A stretch of 64,000 bases of DNA from Sphagnum compactum (lineage: Eukaryota > Bryophyta > Sphagnopsida > Sphagnales): positions 8,525,495 through 8,589,494 of the forward strand of contig OZ234502.1 in NCBI GenBank assembly GCA_965153455.1, given 5' to 3'. The notes beneath the pieces were generated by a model. The model did not search any database and was not told the DNA's origin. It was given only the letters and a program-made list of their open reading frames with translations. Positions 26,861 to 38,711 of the stretch are shown here, one piece after another. The position numbers and the translations under genes are program-made. Position 1 is the first letter of the stretch, and every line of letters starts with the position of its first letter.

Positions 26861-29800
26861 TTGGGGACCTGAGTTTTTAAACTTTCTTTTCTAGCACACC
26901 AGAAATTCCAATTTCCTTTTGCAACTCCACAACTATATAGGTTTGCATCTCCGACAACTAATTATATTTATTTTCAGAAATACTGAAATTTATTATTTTT
27001 TCAAATAACAAAATTCTGTGAAGGAAAATATTGAATTTTCAGGAATAATCTATATGTAGAAATGAAAATTTCAAAATTAATTAATTATTTGACAACACAT
27101 GTGTCAAAGCTGCCAAGGTATTGTAATTAGTTATTGGAGTAAACGGCCTTCTTTGCAAGAACAATGGGTATTTCAATGAGGTTGGCTCTGGATTTTATTT
27201 CATTTTGTGAAGGTTCAATTCTTTCTTTTGTATCTTCCCAAAGTTGCTAAATGCAATTGAGAAAAAATAAATTTATTAGGCACACAAAAAAGAAAAATAA
27301 TGGAGAAGGCATGCAGCTTGTGCATCAGGACCATATTAAAATTCCTCTTTTGGGGATATTAGGGCCCTTGTTTGACCATATTAAAGGTCCTCCATTTGAG
27401 GATTTGAGATGCTACCCCCATGACTTGTATAAGAGTCTACTCGCAATTCAAAAAGCCCCTACAACAATTGTTCACAAATTCATAACTGATTGATAATATG
27501 TTCAAAAAATTAGTTTCAACTTGGGTCAAGTTTTAAATTGTCTTAAAGAGAAAAATGAATAATCAAAAAAATTAAAGTTTAATTTACTCAAAATGTCTAT
27601 TGTGACAATTTTAGATGTTTCTACCTATAAGTTGAAGGTGATAAATTTCATCACATGCACTATTTTAAAACCCATGAAGCACACTTCAACAATATGACTT
27701 TGTTTTCTATTCAACATCACATTAGCTTTCCTTGTGTATTTTGACATTGAAAGATGTTCAGGATAGTGGTCAAGGGTTATGGTAATGACATCACACGTTT
27801 GTGTCTTGAGTTGGATTATGTGTATTTTTTATATGTTTTTCTTCTCTTCAGGACACATTCATGAAGTGATGTGGATTTCAAGTTGGTTGTGTCAACAATC
27901 AAAACAATTAAAAAAAACATCACAACACTTTTCATCTTATTAAATTGTAGTTACTTAGGTTTAAAAAATTATATTGATAAAATTGGGCTTTGAATATCCT
28001 AACAAAACGTTTGTTAATACCAAAATGTGATTGTTGTGGGACAAATAATTGAAATATATGATATTTGTTACAAATACATTCTCTCCTCACCTTAAAAAGG
28101 TCCAAAGAAAACGTAATTCACAATTCATTTGAAAAGCATTATCTTGGCTTGTACATCTTGTGACCAGAACATTTCTCCCAAATATATCCAATATTTGATC
28201 ACATTTGCACAAATGGTCAAGTTTCCCAAATTGTTCTTTAGCTATAAACATATGTAGTTTCAAAAGAATTTGAAAGTGGAAAGTTGGGTTCAGTGAATAG
28301 TTGTGTACTTGTTATCATCAACATTAGTGTGCAAATATGACCATTTAAAGACACAATATGTGTAATATTTGGTTTCATGATTTTCATCTTTTTTGGAGTA
28401 GAGGGAGAAATTGAAATTGCCAACCAAATGTGGTTAGTGGTTTTTTCTTCTAATGTCGACAAAGCAATGATGTGGTAATAACCTTTCTTGCATGTTCTAA
28501 TTTCATATAGTAATGATGAAGAACACACAAGAAAAAAAACCATACAATATCATTTCACATTTGCCACATCCTAAAAGAAGTACAGCCTTACTTGACCCAC
28601 ATATGAGGCAATACTTACATCAAATAAATTGCTTAATCAAAATGGAATTTTTTTTCAAATTCTATGGCAAAATTTCAAAGAAATTCTAAATTGCTTGAAA
28701 ACTTGGAAAATAGCCTAATTGTCAAAAAATTGACAAGTGCATAGGTTGGCGTTGATTTTATTCAATGGCTTTATTGTAACTCTCATCTTGTATCTCACAT
28801 TATTATATTCAAAGTCTTTTGAGTGTGAAAGACCATTGAAAGCAAGGACATCTCGATCAAAGGACAATAATGTCGATGTGTTATTTTAAACACATCAATT
28901 CATGCTTTCAATTACAATTGCATTGTAGACATCCAAAACATTGTCACACACAAAATCTCCTCCACATGAAACTTTAAAATTAAAAACAAGGAAACTATGA
29001 AATTCACTCCAATATTAAATCACCAAATAAAAAATTAAAGCATTCAGATTTGAGCAAGATTAAATATAAGTCCTTAAGCTTAATTATGTTCTTAGCCTCT
29101 TATTAGATGTCTAATTACAAAACAATCTACCTAATGTTATTCTATTTCCTTGACTTAGGCTCTACATGACTATGCATTATTAGTGACCATCAACGCACAA
29201 CAAAAATGAATTGATTTTGTAAAAATGAATTGATTTTTTGAAAATTAGGTTCCATTCAAATGCAAATATTGAACTACATTACATATAACTTGAATTTAAT
29301 TCGCTTCACTATAAATTTAAATGAATTTAGATTTAATTGAAGAAAAATGAAATGCAAATTGGTACAAAATATATTTGAAAAAAAAAAACCTTTGAAACAA
29401 CACATTTCTAAAATTTGAAAAAATCATCTTTCTTTACTTGGGGACCAGCTAAACAAATTCAAATTACAAAGGACAACTTATGAAACCTATAGTTATTTTA
29501 ACTAAGCCAATCCTAATGAATCATTATCTCTAAAATTATTACACATAAATGTTTTTAAAAAAACCTAAAGTTATCTTAAATAAGCCAATTTCAATGACCT
29601 TTGAATTATTACACACAAATGCTTAAACAAATCTAGCATGATACTGCTCTAAACAAAATTTGAAAACTTTGGAAGTAATAAAAGATAAAATTCGTAAAAT
29701 CAATCAATTGCAAGATTTGCTTTCTCATTTAGTGTTTTTTCTCAATTTTCAAGAGCAAGAGTAGGTGGTGAACATCCCATGGTAGATTTAGCATAACATC

Positions 29801-29870
29801 TATTTGGAAAAAAATTGGGCAATATGTTTTTCACATTTTTAAAGTAATCTTGAGGAGGTTGGAAACATTA
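26861..29870. other. AT-rich intergenic region
   Basis: No coding signal was found. Stretches near 26940-27125 resemble parts of the element at 52373-52566 (the right-end motif GTGTCAAAGCTGCCAAGGTATT is at 27103). Otherwise this is unremarkable AT-rich DNA. Confidence 0.5.
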
Positions 29871-29889
29871 GTGTTGGGCGGTTCTTTAA
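29871..29889. repeat. hAT-like terminal motif GTGTTGGGCGGTTCTTTAA
   Basis: This 19-nt motif is identical to 61235-61253, where it is preceded by CA. CAGTGTTGG-type ends are typical of hAT transposons. Here it lies about 720 bp left of a dead hAT transposase frame, so it may be the left end of that element. A matching right end was not found. Confidence 0.5.
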
Positions 29890-30592
29890 TTCGACCCTAG
29901 TTATGACTATATATATAGCTTTTGATTTTGACCTAATGAAACCTTTGCCCTTAGAACCGAACTGGCATTTGTCGATTTTGAAAAACTTGCCCCCAAAATC
30001 AACCTGGGGTTTGCCAAAAATAAAAAAACTTAGCCTTGTCCTAGACCTAGCACTAAAATAGAGCTAAGGTTCTTTGATTAAGAATTGATATGTGTGGAAT
30101 TAAAAAACCAGATGGATTTTTGTGTTTGGGTGAGAACTTACCTATGTGGAATTAAAAAACCGGATGGTTTTTTTGTGTTAGGGTTTTCTTTTGAATTTTG
30201 CTATGCAAGTGCTTGTGCTTTCACCATCATGGCATTTTCTTGAATGCAATTTCGGCAAAAACACATGAGGGGCACTACTAGGTTTTTTTTTTGCTTTTAC
30301 TCAAGAATCAACATGGTAGGCATTGAAGATGCATTGGAAATTGATGTGGAAGAAGGTTCTAAAAAAAGCCAAAAAAGTTATCTGATTTCTTCTTTAATCG
30401 ACTTTGTATTTTTTTTTCATTGTTACCTCTTGGCTTTTGATTCTTTATTTTATGTTTTTATCAAGCTCTAATGTTTTCATTTGCAAATTTGCAAAAATGC
30501 AAGTTTGCATCCGAATGCAACTTCACATGTCACCTTTCTTGCTTATTATTTTTATCACCTTGTTTCATCTTCTACTACTACCATAAAAGACC

Positions 30593-31540
30593 ATGAAGTC
30601 TTTTATTATTGTTAATGCTAGCATGCAAAATACTAACATGTTTTGTGTTGTTGGCACGTGTGTGACAAGGTATGATAGCACCAGTGGCATGGATGGACGA
30701 GAGCAAGAGAGCTTCTTTGAGCTTGGCTCTAATGATGAGGTTGGTGTTGACATTGAGGATCCTTTACTACAAGAGGTGTTTTTGGAGTCCTTGAAAAAAC
30801 AACTAACTTCTTGGAGACCTCACCAAAGGACTTCAACAACTTGGGCTTTCTTCACAATCAACAATAATCAAAGTGTTAATTTGAAGCAAAGTTAGTTAAT
30901 GCATTGCATTATTTGCCACAATGAGACAATGGGCCTTGAAAGTTTGGCCAATTATTTAAGGTGTGAAACTATGTTTTCGTTGGTTGCTGAATTTGATGCT
31001 TGTTTGTTGTTGCCTTTGCTAACACATTGTTATAAGATAAGGATGCCCTATATGGTGGTTGAAGAGGTTCAGGTGTAGGACTCAAAATCTGAGTGTGAGG
31101 ATTTGTTTCAGATCATAGAAATTAATGTAAAAGTTGTGGCCCAACTGGTGGAACGAGAGTTTGATTCATTTTGTTGCACTCACATTGATTTGGATAAATG
31201 CAAATGTGCATTGTTTTGGTGGTGCACAGAGGAGCATAAGTTCCCATAAGTGGGTTTGCTGGCTTGGCAAATCCTTGGGATTCCAAGGAACCAAATAGAA
31301 ACAAAGAGGATTTTCTTCAATGCTGGAATTCTCATTGCATTCCAAAGGTGTTGGTTGCAAATTGAACACCTTGACCAAATGATTTTTGTTAATAAAAATT
31401 GACCTTATGATCCAAGGGTTAGATGTTTTAAGCCTTCTGACCTTGTAGGTGCATGCAAGGTAGAATCATATTTAATAAAAGAGTTTGAGAAAGGATTTGA
31501 CCGAGAAGAATTTTTGGAACTTTGTGATGTTCCTTTTTGA
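30593..31540 (+). pseudogene. Degenerate hAT-family transposase fragment
   Basis: One reading frame stays coding-like from 30593 to 31540 but is broken by in-frame stops: TAG ~30893, TAG ~31077, TAA ~31247, TGA ~31399. Its C-terminal part matches the hAT dimerisation block: ALFWWCTEEHKFP, then GLLAWQILGIPRNQIETKRIF, then RCWLQIEHLDQMIFVNKN and YDPR. In living elements this reads roughly W-W-x(5)-FP, followed by LA-x-ILxIP-x-S-x-x-E-R-x-F. Here the conserved Ser-x-x-Glu-Arg is changed to Asn-Gln-Ile-Glu-Thr-Lys. The N-terminal zinc finger and the catalytic Asp/Glu residues are not recognisable. No active protein is possible. It lies in the same AT-rich gap as a hAT-like end motif at 29871. Confidence 0.75.
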
Positions 31541-33118
31541 TTTCCCATTTTTTTTTCTCACATTTTTCTTGTTCCTCACTAGTTTAGATTTTTGGATTTT
31601 CTTTTCTTAGCTTTGGAGTACATTAGGAAGCTATATAACTTTGTGGATTATGGTTGTCATAGCTGACTTTGTTTTTGCATTGTTGATTTCTTCTATTTTC
31701 TTGCTCAAAAGCTTCCTTGCTTCAAAAAGTTGTAAGTTGTTGGCACTAAGTTGGTGGCACACCTTTGTTAAAATGAAACTTATTTTATTATCACAAATGT
31801 ATCTCTGCTTTATAATCTTCTGTCTGCCCAAAAAATGCATACAATGTAATTTATTATGGAAGAGAGGTATGCTCAAAAGAAATGCATAGTGTACTTTGTT
31901 AATTTTCAAAGAACAGTATAATTGTGTACTAAAAAACTGGGTTAATATGCCAATAAATATTCAACTATAACAAAGCTACTGCGAGGTTCTGGTTCATAAC
32001 CAATTAAACAACCAATAAGTTTTCTCTTAAGAAATCGGCCCCAAAAAACTGACCTTGTCTACATGAAACCCTTGAAGTTGATCGGTTCTTTGAAAAAAAT
32101 AAAAATTAAAGAATCAAAGCCGATCAATTCTCAAGATTCAATATTTTCAAAGAATCGAAATCAGCCAATTCTGAGGATTCAATATTTTCAAAGAACTGGG
32201 ACTGGCCATTCTTTGGAATTCCATTTTTCCTACTACCCAGAACCAGTGGTTCTTTGAAAAATCATATCTATTTATTTATTATTTATTTATTATATAATTA
32301 AATTTATATATAATTAAAGGTAGATCTCGCATTTATTGATGATAATTTCAAAAAAAAAGTCACCCAAATTTTGTCCAAATAATATATCTCAAGTGACAGA
32401 ACATTTTTGAGGGTAGTAAAAAAGTAAGACAATTCTTTAAAACTGAAATTTCCTCATTTTTTAGGTGTTAAAAAAAACAGGCATCTGCAACAAAACATTT
32501 CAGTACTTTTATTCTTTTGTTGCTGTAGTTTGGAAATTCCCCAACCCTCTACAAATAAATGAATAAATAAATAATAATAAAAAACTATTCCCATCTATAA
32601 AATGAAAGTAATAAACAGTTTAAAAAATATTTTATCACAAATTTATTTAAAAATAGAAAATTGTAGTTTATTATGTTAAAAATAAGCCTATTTTGCAATG
32701 CAATACATAATAAAAAATCTTTCGGTTGAAATTTTATTTTGAGTAGATTAATTGATGTTATATAGTGCCAAATACTGGGAATGCTTATTTTGCACGAGCG
32801 TGTTACATGTCATATTTGCAGTTGGGGTTGTTTCTGTCAAAAATAAAATAAAAATATTACTCTTTTGCACTAACTTTCGATACTGCAAATTATCTGTAAT
32901 TTCTGTTGGAAGTATCACAATCTATTTGCTCTCATGTAATATACTGCAAACCCATCTCATCATAGAAGTTGTACAATGTCACTTCTTGTATGTACATCGT
33001 AGCTGCTGCACAAGCTCACCTCTGTATCTACATACTTCTGCACTAAATGTTCGCTTTTATGCACTCAAAAGATCTCTGAAAGGGTTTAGGGTTTATGATT
33101 CATCCTGCACAGAATCCT
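31541..33118. other. AT-rich gap with short repeats
   Basis: No gene is supported. A 41-bp unit occurs twice in tandem (GATTCAATATTTTCAAAGAA at 32135 and 32176), within a stretch rich in GGTTCTTTGAAA motifs. That motif also marks the repeat tracts near 53270-53470 and 61255-61445. The right end should hold the 3' UTR of the next minus-strand gene. Confidence 0.55.
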
Positions 33119-35377
33119 CTACGCATTTCTGGTTCCGCCAGGCAGAATCTTGCTCATCAAGTTCGAGAACATCCCTTTCTTTGCAGGAGCAGGAGAAGCA
33201 GGGGCACTCGTATCATTGTCCTCAGTAGTCGACGGATGATCTGCTGTCGCTGGTGGCTCGTTGCTCTCTGGCAATTCATTCCCATTGTTGAGATTAGCTG
33301 GTGTTTCGTCTCCCTTCAAAGATTCAGCGACATTTGTTGTTGCATCTGAAACATGAACAGCCATGGATTCTCAGAACGGATAAATGAGAAGAAAGAAAGA
33401 TTTGTGTTCCAAGCCTCTAGTTGCTTCAAAGATGGAGAATCTGAGTGTCACAATTTTACATCTACGAGAAATTTTGTTTCGAAAGAAGAATTCAATCAAA
33501 AGTGAGACTTTACTTTTGCCAATGTTGGTGTCATGAGAATTCAGTTGGTCATCGTGGTCGATATGGGTTTCAGGCGCTGGATCTGCTGCTGCTGCTGCAG
33601 GTGGCTCCTCCAGTGAAGTGCCTTCGGAAGTAGGGATTCCAGCACTAACTGCATCATCATCATGAGTTGTATCTGCAGCAGTTGACAAATGCGTGTTTGG
33701 AATGCCCGGAGCTGAACTCGCATCATTCACTTCATAACCATTAGAAGAAGACTGCAACTCTTCTGCATTTTGCTGCTGCTGTGGATCAGCAGCAGATGGG
33801 AGGTGTTCACGAGAATCTTCAAACCCTGGAGGAGCCCCATTGCCGAACTGCTGCTCGGGTATTGCTGATCCTGTTTGATCCTGCTCCACCTCGTCACTTC
33901 CTGTTGTTGGTGCTTCTTGAAAACCAGATTCAGTACCCAATTGAGTTTGCTGCAGCACAGGATCATGCAACTCCGAATCCCAGCTTCCCTCTCCAGGTTG
34001 TTGCTGCGGGTGACCACCGTCTTCTGGGCCCCCCTCAAGAGATTCTTCAGATGCTGCACCTCCAGTGCCGAGCTGGGTTTGCTGCTGTGTGGGTTCATCA
34101 AGCTTCTCCCCGACGAGACCAGTCCCGACAACTCCAGCTTCGGCAGCGGACCCTGTCGTCTCTTGCTCTCCTCCAAGAGCTGGAGTGTCCTCGACCGGCA
34201 ACTGATCATCTGTGCCGAGTTGTGTTTGATCTTCAACGGGATCTGAGGGGGGGATTTGGTCAAGCTCACTTCCTGTTGGCCCTGGAACTCCATCAGTTGT
34301 TCCAAGCTGAGTTTGCTGCTCTACAGGATCACCCAATTCACCAGACGGCACAGACTCCGAATCATCCAACCGATCCTCAACAGGTGGCTGGACAGCAGCT
34401 GTTGCGTCCCCAACAGATTCTTCAGCTGCACTTTCAGTGTCGAAATGCGGTTGTTGCTGTGTGGTGGTCTCATCCATCTTACCCGCAGCAGCAGCAGCAG
34501 CAGCAGCAGTCCCGATCAGCGCAGGATCTAGTTCTGCATGCTCTCTTTCTCGTTCGGATGGTGCTCTGGTTTGCCCGGGGGTTTCTTCATCAGCTCCAAA
34601 CTGCGATTCCTGCAGTTCAGGATCATGCATCTCCTCCTGAGGCAGATTCGATTCTTGGTTCAAGTTACTAGTGGGACCGGTCTCCTCCTCAACTGGCTGA
34701 TGAGCTGCTGCGACCTGATCTGTGCCGAGTTGAGGTTGGTCTTCTTCAACAGCGCCAGGTGCAGGAGTTTGCTCAAGCTCATCTCTGTTATAGATCTCAT
34801 CGTAAGCAGGAGGACCCTGGTTGAATTCATCTGCATTCTGTTGCTGAGATTCCGATTCTAAGGAGTCGACAGTCCCTGGAGTGCTAGCTGAGGTGGTGTT
34901 AGTGCTTTGTTGCAGCCCAGCAGTTCCTTGATCTCCATAGCCAGCCACTCCCGCACCAATTTCTTGGTCTCCAAGCGGCGGCTGCTGCTGCTCTGTACGC
35001 TCGCTCCTCTTTGAATATTCACTAGCAGCAACAGCTCCGGGAGGTCTGGATGGTGTCGGAAAAGGCTGAAGTGGTTTAGCTCCAAACCCACTATTTCCAA
35101 ACACAGCTGCCAGACGAGAAGTACCAGATCCCGCTGTTGCTGCTGTAGGAGACTGCTGATCGGGACCCTGACCTTCAGCACCAAGACCAGCAGCAGGAGG
35201 GTCTCCTCCTCCCGAGTAGGCAGTTTTGGGAGCCGGAGCCGCACTAGTATTGCTCTCAGGCGCACCATTTGCTTGGAATGGTTGAGTGCCCGAGTACCTT
35301 GGATCTTCTGCAACAGGCTGCACATAATTTCCACCTCCAACACCACCTTGCAGCTGCTGCTGATAATCCATCTTCAA
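33119..35377 (-). CDS. Large disordered, acidic protein with repeated QTQLGT motif (two exons)
   Basis: Family not recognised. Exons (minus): 35377-33514 and 33345-33119, joined in phase 1 by a short GT-AG intron; 696 aa (a second Met two codons in is equally plausible). Composition is dominated by Gln, Glu, Asp, Pro, Ser, Gly, Thr and Ala, with no hydrophobic core, so it is probably intrinsically disordered. A short motif of the form DPVxQQTQLGT recurs about eight times with variation: DQPQLGT, DPELQESQFGA, DPVEQQTQLGT, DPVEDQTQLGT, EPTQQQTQLGT, DPVLQQTQLGT, PEQQFGN. An Ala run is encoded by a GCA repeat near 34485-34512. The small second exon ends in a short basic/amphipathic segment (KKGMFSNLMSKILPGG). 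There is no signal peptide or membrane segment. A telo-box-like TAGGGTTTAGGG lies upstream near 35902. The long open frame and in-frame splice support a real gene; function unknown. Confidence 0.8.
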
Positions 35378-36363
35378 GACCGCAAAGTACTACTCACTCC
35401 TCACAGACTCTAGCAAGACAGAAGAGAACAGGATTGTTTTTTCTCAGAGGAAATTCACAACGACAGTCAAAACAGATTGTGCACTACTAAATGCTCTACT
35501 GAAGCAACAACCCAAGTAGGAAAGAGAAAATGTCTTGCACAATAGAACCAGTAGACCATTCGGAGATGGGAGTGACGATGGAGTCTAGAAAGAGAGAGAA
35601 GAGACACAGAGGGAGCGAATGGGAGATGGGTATGTAGATCCTCCTCGGCGTGGACATGCAGCGCTGCTAAGCAGATCAGAGCAACACGTGCATGCATGAG
35701 AGACGATCCAGCCACCGTCACGACTGGGCTTGATGTTCCATCTGGCAAGAAAGACTTTTTTAACGATCCAGCGACAATCGTCACCAAGGAGCTGGATGTT
35801 GTTCTTCCATCTGGCAAGAAGAGGACTCATGGCACAAGCACAGCTTGCCACCTCTTGGTTTGATCTTTTCCAGAGAGGCGATGAATGTGGTAGTGTCGTA
35901 GGGTTTAGGGTTTTAGTGTTGTTTCCATAAACTCTCTCTCTCTCTCTCGCCTTGTGTCACGTATCGACATCGCCGTTGCAGCGTTATCGACAGATTGGAA
36001 GAATTACGAAAATCTAATGGAAAAAGAACTACTGGAACTTGACATTATTGCAGCCAATTTTTTGTGTGAAATTTCGCATCTATGGAACACTTTTTGAAAA
36101 ATTATTACAAAAAAATTTACTGTTGCAAGATTTCTTTTAGATGTCTTTTAGTTCGTCACATTCTGAGGAGAAAAACATGGAAATCGCCATATTTGGACAT
36201 TGGGTTCTTGGAGGTCGCCAAAACATAGCAGGATTCTAGAAAATGTCTACTGTCCTGACTCCTCTTGTGATATTTGGAATGGCTACATCGCAAAAATTGA
36301 AAGAAAAAAAACCTTGACGGCATGCTGCCACAATAGCAATTGAAAGCTGCACACCTCATCTCC

Positions 36364-36368
<5 letters not shown>
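35378..36368. other. Promoter/leader region of the disordered-protein gene
   Basis: This upstream region contains a CT microsatellite (about 35933-35949) and a telo-box-like motif near 35902, both common near plant transcription starts. Small open frames on both strands have no recognisable content. A direct repeat of ACGATCCAGC...(A/G)TC around 35703 and 35763 is too short to interpret. Confidence 0.5.

Positions 36369-36398
<30 letters not shown>
36369..36398. repeat. (GA)15 microsatellite
   Basis: Fifteen uninterrupted GA dinucleotides. It is a typical plant microsatellite and probably length-variable. Confidence 0.95.
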
Positions 36399-36402
<4 letters not shown>

Positions 36403-36646
36403 ATGCCAAAGCTTTCTATTTCTCCTTGCATCTTCAGGATGTCGTCAAGTTCATACGTCATAGCGCAAGAGCTCAAATTGCAACAAATTGCAAAAAGATA
36501 TTGTGTACATGGCTCATGTAAAGGTGTTCTGTCGACAAACAGAACAAATTTCTCAAGGGATCACAGCAGTTTCAAGAGGAGAATGTCTGCTGACATTTCA
36601 AGAAAATCTCATAAGGAATCTCAAGCTGCTACCGAGCTTCCTCTAG

Positions 36647-37190
36647 GGCTTATTTTTCTTTTGGGCTCTTCTGGAGATGCAGCTTTTCTCCAAAATTTAT
36701 GTGGCTAAAGCTTTGTTTCTTCAGAATATCCTTCAGGCTTCTGGGAGCTTGTTGAACATTGTCCTCAGCGTCTCTAAGCGTTACTGGCTTGGTCGGACTA
36801 GGCGAGCTAATAGGCAAATGCACAGCCCGCCTGGGAGCTGCCACAGGAAGAAGAAGAATCCCCAGCATTCATTGTGTCGGTCTTGACTTGTTTCATTCCC
36901 ACTTGCAACAAAATCTTCCTCAGAGCTCCCAGTCTAACCCGCGAGTACCAATTACATCCCCGCAAGAACCAGCAATATAGGTTTCTGGAGCAAGCAAGTC
37001 TCCCCAGCTGCAGCAGATACTATTGTCGGCCTTGGAGTACTGCCATTGCCAGTAGCTTCACCAGTTTGTAGCAGTTCCTACTGCATCTCCATGGTCAGGA
37101 AGTTAGGGAACCTTCACCTTGTCCGCAATGCCGGATACCTTCTGAGTTCCAGAGAGTCGACATCGCTGCTCTTGCCATGCACACACCAGC
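36647..37190 (-). other. Coding-like minus-strand segments, unresolved
   Basis: On the minus strand several protein-like pieces lie in different frames. They include a short ATG segment near 37176, a Gly/Thr/Pro-rich piece (GEATGNGSTPRPTIVSAAAGE) and an acidic piece (GSSEEDFVASGNETSQDRHNE). A final frame ends in RSLKDILKKQSFSHINFG with a stop near 36652. I could not join them with convincing splice sites, and I do not recognise the family. It could be a small real gene, a decayed one, or chance. Confidence 0.25.
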
Positions 37191-38711
37191 TCCGCAGCTT
37201 CTAACCCTAAGAAGGAGCCATGTAGAGCCAAATTTGTGGCTGCCAGCTACCTGAGTTCTTGGCATGAGTCTCAGGTCTGGACTCTGGACTAAGAGACCCT
37301 GAAGAAGGTCGGGTATACCCGGGGCTATCTCCTACCGACCCTGCCTTCTTCTGAGCCTCCCTTAACTGAAAAGATATTAAAACTATTTATCATTATTATT
37401 ATCATTATTATTTAATCATGTTTTCTTCAAAGAAATGGCTAGCCTACAAGGAACAATAGAAAGATAGAATCTACTGAAAGACATTAGGAGATGACTGAAG
37501 CTTGTCTGGTTGGGGGAGTAGAAAAAATAACACAAAACTGAAATAAATTAGAAAATTGTTCCTCACTTGCAGGTGAGGGAGGTAGGGAACGTAACACAAA
37601 ATATAATTTATAAACGTAATTTATAAAATTTTCAAGAAAGAAAAAAAATTATAGAATTGTGATCCCTGTTTTTCTTTTCAATTTTGTGAGGTATGTGGGT
37701 TGGTGATCATTCACAAGAGGGCTGCACATCAGAGCTGCCAGTACAAAAGTTTAGGAATCATGCAGTAGTTTGGTGACATGATATAACCTAAAAAACATGG
37801 CTTGTCATCATAACTAGTGTGGCCTGTGCCATTGGCCCAAGTATTACTGCGTCCTCAACTGATTTTTCTCCTTCCAAAACCCGGTTTTTTTGGAATTTAT
37901 TTGAACTTTTAGCAGCAGAAATCACTTTAAAATCAATATCTCCCACATTCTGAATCCAAATCTCACCAAATAATATTCCATTAAATCATGCTCATCAAGA
38001 TCTTTCCAACAACACCAAAGGTACGTTCCAGTTCCTCCAAAATTTTCAGCTATGATTTAATTTAATCTTCAGTGAAGAATTCATTCAATATACAAGAACT
38101 TTTGCACCGCAAGTCCAACTGTCATGGAACCATGCCCATGCACCCCTCCTCATTGAGAGCTTTCCAAAGACACCAAGAACACGATCTGAAGCATTCTGGT
38201 TCGATGGATCTCATAACTACAAAACAAAACGAACTACCTTCCTTCATAGATAGATGTGATGACAGAGGGCCATTTTTTTCCCAAGAAAACCTTTCCATTG
38301 TCCTTTCTTTTGCACCAGGTTGTGAAATTTCGCCAAAAACAAATCACTGATCTTGACACCAGAGATAAATCATAACTTTTTTTTAGTTTCCCTAATATCA
38401 AGTTTAGAAGATATTGACTAATACTCTTTTTGGGAAACAAATAATAAACATTCTCCAAGCTAACCAGACTCCAGTCAGGATTCAAATAAGAGACCCATCA
38501 ATACCCAGAGACCCTGACAATCCCCTACAGATTGTGATGACATCCATTGTGGTAATAGGAGGATAGGGCAGGGCATACTAGAACCAGATAACCATTACAC
38601 TCACATCATGTCAATCATTTGGACAAAATTACTTGACCCACATAAGTGGAATTTGAGTAATGAATTTTGCACACAGAGAGTGCTTGAAAATTGTCTCCAG
38701 ATTTGCTACAT
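37191..38711. other. Intergenic, no gene recognised
   Basis: Mixed AT-rich DNA with an ATT/ATC simple stretch near 37389-37410. The right part should contain the Hsp33 3' UTR. I see nothing else. Confidence 0.5.

Noticed and set aside
33781-34671. Plus-strand open frame of 296 codons
   Set aside because: It is the complement of the Gln/Ser/Pro-rich disordered-protein exon. Repetitive codons leave the opposite frame open, and its composition is not protein-like.
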